Shown: piece after piece, positions 52,881 to 64,000 of the stretch | How the letters are laid out: each line of letters begins with the position of its first letter | Numbering within the stretch: position 1 is the stretch's first letter | Source of the DNA: Pontederia crassipes | Taxonomy: Eukaryota; Streptophyta; Magnoliopsida; Commelinales; Pontederiaceae | Length of the DNA: 64,000 nt | Direction of reading: 5' to 3' | Assembly: GCA_030549335.1 (NCBI GenBank) | Contig: CM060183.1 | Span: 25,432,552-25,496,551 of the forward strand | Position numbers and translations under genes: made by a program | Notes under the pieces: generated by a model | What the model saw: the letters and a program-made list of their open reading frames with translations, nothing else | The model's database searches: none | What the model was told of the DNA's origin: nothing

Positions 52881-55800
52881 CGGAGTTTTTAATCTAATAT
52901 GGTGACCAAGTTTTTAATCTTAGGATGCTTCTAGACTAGAGATAGACATATGAACCAAAAGACTAATTCAGAGACTTAAGATGGCTTAAGATTTTCTTAA
53001 ATTATTAACTTATCAATATTAAATTGTGGACTCTAAAAAACTAACATCTCTTAGATTCAACACAAGCATATCAAAATATTTTAAATTAAAATAAAATTGA
53101 AGTCTCTTCAAGTTTTTGCATCCTATCAATTGAAATTAAATTTACAATACAATAACATGTATTGCTAATATATTAATTGATGTACAAAGTGGTATAAATT
53201 AGTAGACCAATAAGATTAATTCTCTAAGCTCTAGTTATTAAATTTATGTCAACTAATAAACCCAAATAAAATTAAATAACAATATCATGAAGTCTAAAAT
53301 TAATCACTCCATATAATTAGGTATACATTACGAGCAATCATGGTGAAGATAACACAAATCTGTCGCTACATCCATTGAAATTTTATATCTTGTGTCCCAA
53401 TGTAAATGTCCCTTTTAGCTAAGTAGTTTTGGTTAAGAAAAAAATAATTCCATTGGTGTCATATCCAATAAAAAACTGAATTATATTTGCGAGAACAGAA
53501 AAGATCCTTTCCGACATGATTTTAATCATAGGGGAGGGAACAAGACACCCAAACCCTTCTCAGAAAGATATACTCAGCTCATGAAGTCGAGGGGGAGATG
53601 TGCGCTGAAAGAATCAGTAGACGTAGAGATCCAGGAGGCAGGATCATCCGAGAAGATCATCAAGCTTTATTGAATTATCTAAAGTGGAAAAAGACTTGTC
53701 TAAAGTGGAAAAATAGGAATTCCCTATTTCTGAATAAAAAAGGAGGCAATAAAAGGATACAATTCCGTGGATGAGTATTGACAACTCATTGGTCTGGTTG
53801 TCATAAGTTATCTTTGCGATAAAATTGTGTGTGATTGTCTTGATTTATTCAGCACTTTCGTATTTAAAATAATAAATAAATAAAATTTTCTGTGTTAAAA
53901 TATTAGGGTGAATTTTAGTTATTACTTTTGTACTCTTTCAGATTTTTGTCATCCAATTTTCCAACAGCTAAAATATTTCACAGTAAATAAATAGCATTAA
54001 AATAAAAAAAAAATAAACAAGGGGTGTGGTTTGTTAAAATTGATGTACTAATTAATTTTATATTTTTTACACTCCCTCTCACATATAAATTGCTGACAAT
54101 TTTGATCTAATCAAATTCATCACGTAGATAACAAATGAAGAAAAATATATTTTTTAATAAGAACTTAATAATGTTTGACTAGAATATGTTAAAATTGATG
54201 TGTTAATTATTTTTTTAAAAAAATAAGTCATTAATAAAAGTAACGTATTAATTTTATATTCTTAACGTGATTCTCTTCCCATTTCTCCTCTAGTGGTTAG
54301 CCGACGAGGGCGCGACGCTACTAGTCACAATGAAATGAAAGTAAAAGATCATTATCCGAACATGACGAAAAGGGTGGCAAGGAAGTAGAGATGTGGTTGG
54401 GCCGCTCAAGAAGCAATGTAATTTCTCGAATCTATTACTTAGCACCATGATTTGTTTCTCCCAGTCCCATTGGAATTGTGGAGTTCTTGCATTAATTTCA
54501 TGATGTATTGCATTTGACTGCATTGAAATGCGACACAGGGAGAAGAACATTCCAGTTCCTGTTGTTAGGGAAGCATGGTTAGCCCCCTGGACGGCTGGAC
54601 GCCTATGATGTTATTTCTTATCTTTCTCGGAAGGGAAAGGAAGACTCATCTGAAGTAGCTGTCAAGTCTTCAACAGCGTAAGTATTATTTATTCTCGCAC
54701 ATTTGCCTACTTGAGTGTTGTTGTTAGTAAATTAAAGAAATCTTATCTAATTATCTCTCTCTTTTCATAGCTCAGGCTCTCTAATAAAGAAAGGAGTGTA
54801 CAAAGACGCCAGGATGCAAGAGCAAGGTGGCTCTATATTTGAGAAGGACGACTGTGCATTCTCCCTTTGCAACCAAGGGAAAAGATTGTAGTAGTTTGAT
54901 TTGACCCCTTTCCTTCAGTGGTCGAAGGGGCGGCAGCCTGTTACGGGGGCTATTGCCATTTTTGTTTTTTTCCAAATTTTATTGTTATTTATTATTTGTT
55001 ATATTATTTATTTTATTATATCACGCCAATAAAATTCCGATAATTCAATTGAAACTATCAAAACTCGAAAAGTGGTCAGATTAAATTCCAACTCAAGTCG
55101 ACTCATCTCAACTCGATGATTGATAATTTTATATTTTTACTTTTTATTTAAATTTAAGCTTCTATTTTATTTAATTTAAAAAATAAAAATATTTTATGTA
55201 TGAAAATAATATTTAGATATTTAGAAAACTTATTTTATACTTTAAAATAAAATATTTTACATTAAATAAATATATGATAGTGAGAAAAAAACAAAAAAGA
55301 TGTGTTTAGTAAATTTTTTTATCCAATTAAAAAAATCAATTTTGATTGATTTTTGCTGATTTTCACTAGTTTTATTTCACTGACTTGACTAGTTCAACTA
55401 GTACAAAAGGATATTCTATTAAAGGGATCTTACAAGTCGATATAGTGGTTGATCGATGATTTGACCAATTCAGTCCAACCTTCGTAACATTGTTTACGAG
55501 TTAGGAAGATGAAATTCATTACTCTTTGTTATTATTTTCATATGTTTTATATGTAGAAGAGAAACTACTAGAAACATGGTAGCCCAACACAAAAAGATAC
55601 AGCTGAAGAACGATTATAGAATTTATTATTTTATTATTATATGAACAAGAAATAAAATATTAATGTTAGCAAGACTATATTATTTTAATGATAATTCCTA
55701 TAAAGTTTGTTGATAGATTAGGTGGAGTTTGTCAAAACTTTTACCTTAAATCAAGAAATTCCTTTTATATTAACTTAGTATTTAGGAGCTTATTGAGATA

Positions 55801-58739
55801 TTGATTAAAGTTAATTCTAAGTAAAAAAATATTAAAAAAATATTCTTCAACAATCACATCAGAATTTGATTGTTCAACCATCACACAACCCTTCTTGGTA
55901 TATACGTTTGATTTCATAAATCCACGCTCAACCTTTTGTTCAACCTCTCATCTTCAATTCTGAAACAAGTTAAAAACTTGCGCCCGGGCTTCATTTAATT
56001 GCTTGATGTTTCAAAATGGCTACATTAGTGGAACAAGTGATTGTGAAAGTTGTTGCCTTGTGTTAAATCCATTGCTTCTTGCTTTAAAGTTGGTGTACTA
56101 AGGTTTTGAGAACTTTACAAGTCCAAAATAACAAGGTACACCCTTTCATGATAAGTGTGCACTTTTATCTCCATAGGATGTGTCATTTGGCTTCATCTCA
56201 AATGAAGAATACATTTTCACGTATGCATGAGTGTACTGAACATTATGCTAACTATAAAGACTACAAGGTGATGTTGAAAATGATTGCTTCTATTCTCATC
56301 TCATTGGGATGGAATATATATGGGGAATCTCTATAGATCATAGTAATTCACCGATCTCTCTAATAAGCATATGATACAATTTACTTCATGACACAACAAA
56401 AAAATTTCACCCTCCTAAAATAATGTCTACTTTTTCCTTTCTCAAGTCTACACCAAGTAGGACATGAACTTACATAAACCTTAAAAAAATATAGTATATT
56501 GCAATTCTTCCCCTCCCGGGCCGACACATCCCCGCTCCCACCCAAATTGATTATTGAATAAGAATGATGGTGATATTCATTCTTAAATTAAGAAGTATTA
56601 GATTAGTAAGCATTCTAGGATATTGAGGTCTTTTAGTATGTTTATGACAACTTTTGTAAAGCTTTTGGCTTCTATGAGAAACAAATACACAAATAGATTT
56701 GGTATTTAGTCCATTTCTATCAATCATCTAGAAGGAGCGAGAAGTATGGGATATGTCTCATTTTTCTTCCATCAATCATTCATGTTGTAAATTATGATTT
56801 TGAGGGTCATCACTTTCCTATGAAAGAAAATATGGAAGTAATCTATGATGACCTAGAGAAACATGTGATTTATGAAAATCAAAACTTTTTATTTCTATTT
56901 TGCTAGTCCTTTTGAGTAGTTAAGACAAATAATTTAGAATGAACATAGCTTAAATTAGGGGATGAATCAATAGAGAATACACTTTTCTTCTTAAGAAGTT
57001 ATGAAATGATCAAGGAGTTTTCATGAACGTTAAATATCATTGAAAAAGAAGAAGAATGCCTTCCATTCTTCCAAGTATGTATGGAAGAAGTAAAAAAAGG
57101 GAGTACTATGTCTCAATCTTATACAAAGTGGCATTGATTTTTTTTCTTTCGTTTGGCATTAATTGATAGAATATGAGTACACCAACTGATAAGTGGAGCC
57201 AAAAAAATGATTGATAGCTAGTGTGCCCCACCGTATGTAAATTATTGCCTACGATTGTTGATTGTGCAATGTCGATAGAAGAGAAGAAAAGATTGTTACT
57301 CTTTTTAGAAATACATATGCCTCATCTTATGACTGGTGCACTGCACTCCTACTCATTGGATTATTTCTTTACTTACTCATGTACTCTCAACTTTATTAGA
57401 AGTGACTACCCCTTGCTTTCCACCATTGAAAGAGGTTTAGCCATAAGTGATGAAAGAGGGGAACTTGGGACTGATGATGGTAATAAGAAGGAAGAATGTA
57501 TGAGTTATTCTGAATTCTTAGTAAAATCATGGACAGCTTCAAAATTTTATTGCCAAGAGGTATGAACTTCACAAATACCGATCAAAACTTGAACTCTAGT
57601 GTAGATGTTAAATTTTAAAAAGCACAACAATTGAAATAAGTAGTACATATTGGCCTAGATCTATTCCCATATTATGATCTTTTCATCTTATGTTCCCATT
57701 TCTTAGGGAAGTATTCTAATTGAAAATGTATTGGTTAAATACATAACTTAATTTTTGTTTTGCTTCTTGCTCTAAAAATTGTAGAAAGGCTTGTAAAAAT
57801 CATTGATTGGGCTGGCTAGACCAAGAAAGGCATAAGAGTGGATAGATGAAAATGAAAAACTTTCTACCTCTCATTGAACATATATCTAGAAGATGGTTCA
57901 TGCTCTAGTTAAGAATGGGTTTGTATGCAATTCAATCAAATCCATGTTTGCACTCTTCTTCCTTTTTTTGTTTCATTGTGGACCAAGATCGAGTCCTAGG
58001 CAAGGAAACCTAATTTTTATAAACAACACAATAAATGAAAATGGCTCCGTATTGACTTTAGTAAGAAATAAGTATTAAATAGGGATGTTGGAATATTTTC
58101 TATTTATGGATACTATAGTATGACATGAGGGATTATCATTTTGTAGATGTTCATTTGACAAGTTGGCCGCCTATCTAACTAGAGGCTGTATATATGCTAT
58201 ATTAATATAGTATTTCAATAAATTTATGAGGAAGATTGACGATATTCTATTACCAATAAAAAGTTTTATGATGAACAAATACAAATGTGGGAGGGATCAA
58301 GAAAATGTGAATTGATGAGCTTGGCTAGTAAATCATGATCTAGTTCATGGATCTTTGAGCTTCCATTACAAACAAAGTAATAGAATTTTGACAAATAAAT
58401 CTTGATGGCCATAGTTGTCGTTTCATATTGATTTAATAATATACATTCCTCAAATCCATTGTTAGCTAGTGTGCTTGGATACCCATCATTTCTTAGATTT
58501 TGAAAAGTGTATATTTTTAAAATCAAGAATCCATATAGCATATTATGATTCCCACCACCTTTCTTCAAACTCAAAAGCAGAATATCCTTTTGCTTATGGA
58601 AAAAAATTTATTCTTTCCTTTTTATTCTATTGTGATGCCCTTCCTCTCTTTTCCTTCCCATATTTCTAGCATATTATTGGATTTTTCTTCTAGAAATAAT
58701 AGAAGCAAGAGTTGGGATAAATTTCAATAGATGCCTCCA
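52881..58739. other. AT-rich intergenic DNA, no gene supported
   Basis: Patches at 53510-53700 and 54590-54960 have a less AT-rich, organelle-like feel, but I cannot match them to a named organelle gene. The frames at 56106-56336 and 57221-57565 show no known domain. Confidence 0.45.
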
Positions 58740-59520
58740 ACTTTACTCTTTTTTTTTTAATTTTTTTCTTCAATTTTACTCTATAACTAAATTGCCCTCT
58801 GATTGTTAACTTATTTTATCAACTATTCTTTTGATTGAATATATATGTGATTTCTTTATTTCTTTCTGACACATTATTAAAAAATAAAATAATATACTAT
58901 TTAATAAAAATAATTTAAAAAAGAGGGCGCCACGCCCTCCCCCTCAACGGACGATCCCTCTACGTCGCCTGATCCATCCTTGCTATTGCAGTTACCATTG
59001 CTCGCTTCGATGACGGTTGGGCGGCAATCCGACTCATCATCTCCGTACAAGAAGAAATCATGGAGGATGGGCGACAATGGCTCGTGCTTGCTGCCACGGT
59101 TGCCGACGTCAATTTAGCCTTGACCGCGGATGCAAGCATTGGCATTTTCGCCAAGCGGATCCATGGCTCGCTTCCTGTGCTCGTAGGTAAGGGGGCAGCG
59201 TCGCCGGTGACCCATCGCCTCGTCAATGTTGGAGACGAGGTGCAGGCAAAAAAGGATCGTCCGTCCGATACGCCCAAGTCACAAATTATTCAATCTCCTC
59301 TGCCACGAGGTCCAACGATCCCTCTCACTTGATTCGTCCTTGCCATTGCATGCACAGCTGCTCACTTCGACGGCGACGGGGCAGCAATCCGACTCTTGTT
59401 CATGGAGGTGAACCTTGCCATCTTCGTCGAGCAGATCCATGACTAAAAAAATAAAGTTATATAAAAGAATTGGGAAAGATAAAAAAAATTAAGGGGCATT
59501 TATTGTAATATATTTCAAGA
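58740..59520. mobile_element. GC-rich island in AT-rich DNA, possible TIR element core
   Basis: A GC-rich block (58924-59440) interrupts AT-rich sequence. GCCTCCAACTTTACTC at its left flank resembles the TIR words of the element at 8267. The right flank does not give a clear inverted match. The core has duplicated words (ATCCGACTC, CTTGCCAT, CACTTCGA/GCTTCGA). The 90-residue plus-strand frame at 59060-59332 is unassigned. Confidence 0.35.
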
Positions 59521-62204
59521 GTTGTGGTACGTCACCAAATCAAAGTTGTTGATCTATATATGTTTTGAGTGCCTCTAATGCCGCTCCCAAAAGGCTTACT
59601 GCCACTAAAAAAAGTCACATTCACTATTTTACCCTTTGCTCTATTTACTCCATCGGGAACTTCATTTAATTATTTTTTGATGATGAATCATTCTAAAAAC
59701 AGTAAAAAAGAATTGAGAAATCTCAGTCATTAGAGAAAAAAGAAAGATAAAACACGATTTTAGAAAATTAATTTATTTGGTAGTTTAAAGTTTATTTTAG
59801 GGGTTAAAGTTTTAAGTCACACGAATATCTTTTTCTAAGAAAAATAAAAAATTATTCTTTCAAAAAATATATTCTAAATAATTACGTACTTTCTATCTTG
59901 CGTTTGAAACTTTACTGTACAAGTCTACAATATTTTTTCAATATTTCCAATTATTATTTTTATAATTAATTTTCTAATTATTTATTACACTGTAACATGA
60001 GACAAAAAATAGAATATTATTTTTATAATCAAACTAGCGGAGCTGCATAATTTTATCATGACAACTGTAAGATATTGATTTTATTGTAATATTATAAATT
60101 AATTATAAAAGGTCTTTTGACCTTATGTTAATTAATTTTTTGTAGGTAAAACATTTTGAGTGAAATTTTACTACATAATCTAACTGAACACTTAATGCCC
60201 CTAACAATATATTTTTAGGACTACGTTTTTTTCAAAAATATTTTTATTTTTATCATTTTTAGTATTTTGACTCCTAATTTTTAGTAGATATATTGAATAT
60301 TTTCATCAAATGAAATATTAATATTTTTAAAGTCTGGAAATATATATATTTTTATACATGATGTTGAAGTTTGATCATTTTTAAAACCTGCCACAAGACA
60401 TCTTCTTTTGTTTGTATGGGAAAGAAGTAAGGATAAAATAGTCAAATAAAAATATTAAGAAGTGACAGTAGTTGTTCAGGAGTGGCAATAGAGGGTTCCT
60501 TCATAGAAGGATCATTGGAGGAAGTATTATATTCCCAGAAAAATATGGAATTAATATGATCTAGACTATAAGGCATATAAAGATTTTATTCCACGAAGGG
60601 CCTTCCCACAAGTTTGTATTTCTCATAGGTGAAATTCCTTGATAAATTCAAAACCAAAACGCTATGCAACTAAGAAAATTTTTTAACCAAGCAATTTTAT
60701 TTTCGTTTATCCGACAATTGAGGAGATTCTTTCCAGACTCTTTCTTGAACTATGGTTCATTTGTTATTGAGAAAAATAGTCTCGTTCTATATAGAAATTG
60801 GCAGGAAGCCTGGAGATGTTTCGATACAGAAACTAGTAGGAGGGGAATTAGTGGTTGACCCAACTTGATACGATACACTTTTATTCACGAGATTTTTCTC
60901 TTTAATGAGAGATATAAAGGTTTCCAATCTTCTTACGGGTGTTCCAAGAGGGCCAATTAAATTAAGATTAACTCCTGTGCTCACTTGAACTCCATGGAGT
61001 TAAGAACTATGATAGAAGTCAAGTTACCCCATTCATCACCTCATAGATCTGATGGTGGTCCAAAAATCTTTCATTGAGATGTTATCAACTTTTTCAAGAG
61101 CTCCTGAAATATTTTATAACTAGATAACCCAAACGCACGATGCACGATTAAAAATAATTTAATATATCAAAATTTTAAAATATTTTTTATATAACAAATA
61201 TGTCAATTAGTCTTTAAAAAATAGATTGGAACATTTTTTTTAAAATAGATTGAATATTAAAAATTAAATTTAATCCAAATGTTATTTAGAATGTGTGTTG
61301 TATAAATAAAGGATAAAATAGTGTCATTTGATTTTAAAGAATAATTAATAATATAACGACAAACTCTCAAGACCTACTTTGATAAGGTACATGATTGCAT
61401 AAATGTACATAAATTGTTTTCATGAAAAGAAACAAAATATTAATAAAATAAATGTATTATGGTAACATTTGTGTATAGTGTATATATCTATATATAGAAA
61501 ATAAAACTAAAAATAAAATTATTCCTAATGAATTTAATAAATTCAATAGTAATGCTAAGTCCTTATTAACCTATGAAGTTATTTTTATTTATGATATTAG
61601 AAGAAGTATAACAACTAAGAATAAATAGCTACAAATACTAATAGAATGTTTTTCCTTTCAAACTTAAAGTGTGATTGATCCTATTTTTTTATGGATCAAG
61701 TAAAAGATGGGATAAAATGTGAACTATTTTCTTTTCTTCAATAGTTACCTCTATGGATAAGAGAATATATAGGAGAGAGGAAACTGTAAAGAAGAAATAA
61801 ACAAAACTTCTAATTAATTATTTGCATATAATAAACTATAAATAAATCGAGATGTCTTTTAAATTCATTACCTTCTCCTATTGATGAGAAAAGCAAATAA
61901 TTATAGAATACCTAAGAAGCAACATAAGGAGGAATAATAGAACTTCTAATTAATTGGTTGCATATAATTAATTGTAAATACATGAATATTAACATATCAT
62001 ATTTATAATGCGCACCCAAATTATTTCTTCCTCTTTAAACGATTTGAAAAATGACACATGCATATGTAAATAATAATAATTAATTATAATGTGATGTTCT
62101 TCCTCTACTCTTCGAGAACTAAGCAAACACCAACCAGATGCCTTGTAGCTCCGTGCTTTACTCTCCTTGGCCAACACCAAGCTGTAGAAGACGTTTTGCT
62201 ATGT
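59521..62204. other. AT-rich intergenic DNA, no gene supported
   Basis: No coding domain, RNA gene or confident repeat border is visible. Confidence 0.5.
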
Positions 62205-62700
62205 AATGTATCAAAATTGGCTTGGATCGGCCGATTCAATCGATTTAATTGCGAACCGATCGGTGATCTAGTCCGGTTACATGTCAAAATCAATTTTAAC
62301 ATTGGATCGGAAAAAATCGGTTGAACTAGGTTTCGGTTCAATTCAAATTTTGGAAAAAAATTTAAAAAATGACAAAAATGGGAAAGTTAGAAAAGGAAAA
62401 AAAAAGAAAGGAATAAAGGAAGTAAAAAGGAAAGTGTTAAAGAAAAAAAAGAGATAATAATAATTTAAGATAAAATTTATTAATATATCATCTATCATCA
62501 TTTAGTCTTGGATATTAAATTAATAATAATCTATTTATATTCATATGTTAATCATTATTATTTATCATTATTAAAACTTTAATAAATAAAAAATATGTTA
62601 TATTTTCAATATTATTAATAGGTTATCAGTACGATATTCCCGGACCGATCATCCGATAATGAGTTCGATTCAGTTATCGATCCGATTACGAAAATATTGT
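62205..62700. repeat. Possible MITE with GATCGG-rich ends
   Basis: Both ends are rich in CCGATC/GATCGG words (GGATCGGCCGATTC near 62223, GGACCGATCATCCGAT near 62641) around an AT-rich middle. The inverted match is imperfect and borders are uncertain. Confidence 0.35.
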
Positions 62701-63685
62701 TCTTACCGCACAAACAATGGTGGCCCTCCCAATGGTGTGGTGGTACAAATTCACCAAACCAAAATTATTATTAGGAAAATAATGTGATAAAACAAAGTTA
62801 GTCAGAAAGTGAAATAGAAGTAAACATGTATAAATGAATAGTGTACAAATAAAATATAGCATACCTCATAAGAAAGCACCCCTTTATGTTTTAATACACA
62901 CAAAAATGCATTTATATATTATTATTTTTATGAGTAAAAATGTAATGGAACATAAAAAGTCAACTTGCATTTTATGAACATATTGATTGAGGATGCCTTC
63001 GTGTATTGTTATATGTTATTATAAATAAAAAATTAGTATAATATAAAGAGTCAATATAAAGGAATGCTGATTTACATTTAATGTAATATATACAACCCTA
63101 GTTTTCGTGTAATAAAAGACATATATCTACCTATTTATGCACACACACGTGCACAAACTCCAACATGTATGTTCAAAATAAAATATTATGAATAGTAAAT
63201 GCATATAAGAATGAGAATAAATTATATCCTTATATCTATTTGTATCATGTTATAGTAATATTTTTATATTTACTAAATAATTTGTATTAAAATTAATAAT
63301 TCATTGATTCTAACCCTCTAAAAATATGAGTTTGGAGTTATTTTTTTTAATTTATGATGAATACCCTAATTTTTTGAGAAATATACACAAAGCAACTCAA
63401 TTTGCACACTCAGAATCGCAGCTCCTTAATCGGCATAACTGCAACTGGAGGTGCAAACCAAGGAATAAATACTCTAAGCACATGTGATCTAAAAAGTATT
63501 CAGACACCTAGTTGCCACAAAAATATAAGAGATTTCTAAATGGAATGCAATCTTCGACCTTCGAGCTAAAAAACCGTCACTGCACATATAAAATTGAAGC
63601 AAGTTCTTGATCAGCCAATTGCCACCAAAGTCCGAAAAAAAGGAAGCATGAGAAGCACGTTAAATTATTTCCTTCCCCCACCCAT
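62701..63685. other. AT-rich intergenic DNA, no gene supported
   Basis: Nothing beyond AT-rich sequence can be supported here. Confidence 0.5.
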
Positions 63686-64000
63686 CACTACAAGAAAATT
63701 ACCATTTTTCGATGGGCAATTTCCGACGGATAGAAATCCGTCCCGCAATTTGCGATGGATTTTGCGATGAAAATATTTTCGACAGAATTTTCGAATGTCA
63801 CAATCATCGAAAATGAAAATATTAAATTATATAATTTATTATATTATTATTTTATTTTTTGATGATTAGGAACATTGATATTTCCGACGGATATCCATCC
63901 GTCGCAAGTTCAGACGAATTTTCCGACGATTACAACTGTCAGAAATGAAAACAATAAATCATATAATTTGTTATATTATTATTTTATTTTTCGACGATTA
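63686..64000 (+). mobile_element. Left end of a CACTA (En/Spm-like) transposon
   Basis: It starts CACTACAAGAAAATTACC, the canonical CACTA terminus. It is followed by repeated subterminal words (TTTCCGACGGAT, ATCCGTC, TTTTCGACGATT) in both orientations. A block of about 100 bp is duplicated (about 63757-63858 and 63900-64000, each with TTATATTATTATTTTATTTTT). The element continues past the right edge. Confidence 0.85.

Noticed and set aside
53510..54960. Possible organelle-derived DNA at 53510-53700 and 54590-54960
   Set aside because: The composition suggested it, but I could not match a named organelle gene or tRNA.
57221..57565. 114-residue plus-strand frame
   Set aside because: I looked for a transposase or protease pattern and found none. 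Flanking DNA shows no related frames.
59060..59332. 90-residue plus-strand frame in a GC-rich island
   Set aside because: No recognisable domain, partner exon or start context. It is probably compositional.

Overview
The window is nuclear DNA of a flowering plant. The evidence is spliced genes with GT-AG introns, a miR396-regulated GROWTH-REGULATING FACTOR, a plant-type kinesin-7, a plastid thioredoxin-like protein, and abundant plant-type transposons (Ty3/gypsy chromovirus, CACTA, Mutator-like, LINE and SINE pieces). The lineage is uncertain. A Galadriel-like chromovirus and the GC-rich first exons would suit a non-grass monocot such as a Zingiberales species, but that is only an inference.

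Layout. 1-820 is the 5' end of a minus-strand LTR retrotransposon running off the left edge. 1.08-7.41 kb is a long inverted-repeat DNA element split by an almost complete but decayed minus-strand chromovirus (1344-7057). 8267-9194 is a second long-TIR element with a very GC-rich core. 9.6-10.65 kb holds two broken LINE domains in opposite orientations. A dispersed MITE-like repeat occurs at 11.4 kb and again at 26.8 kb. 14108-16324 (minus) is a seven-exon AAED1-like gene. From 16.3 to 38.4 kb I see no gene: it is AT-rich sequence with long microsatellites, a CACTA-type remnant and further TIR elements.

The right-hand gene cluster has a GRF transcription factor (38393-41909, plus, four exons), a DUF4378/TRM-like gene (45711-46776, minus, two exons) and a KIN-7N-like kinesin (48166-52380, minus, 15 exons). 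All exon joins were worked out by eye and keep frame. From 52.4 kb to the end there is AT-rich sequence with a SINE, a GC-rich island and the start of a CACTA element at 63686.

The four genes do not form an operon-like unit. GRF acts in cell proliferation under miR396. The two minus-strand genes next to it belong to families linked to the microtubule cytoskeleton, which is probably coincidental. The most unusual content is the set of inverted-repeat elements with GC-rich cores, two of which share a near-identical palindrome of about 30 bp.
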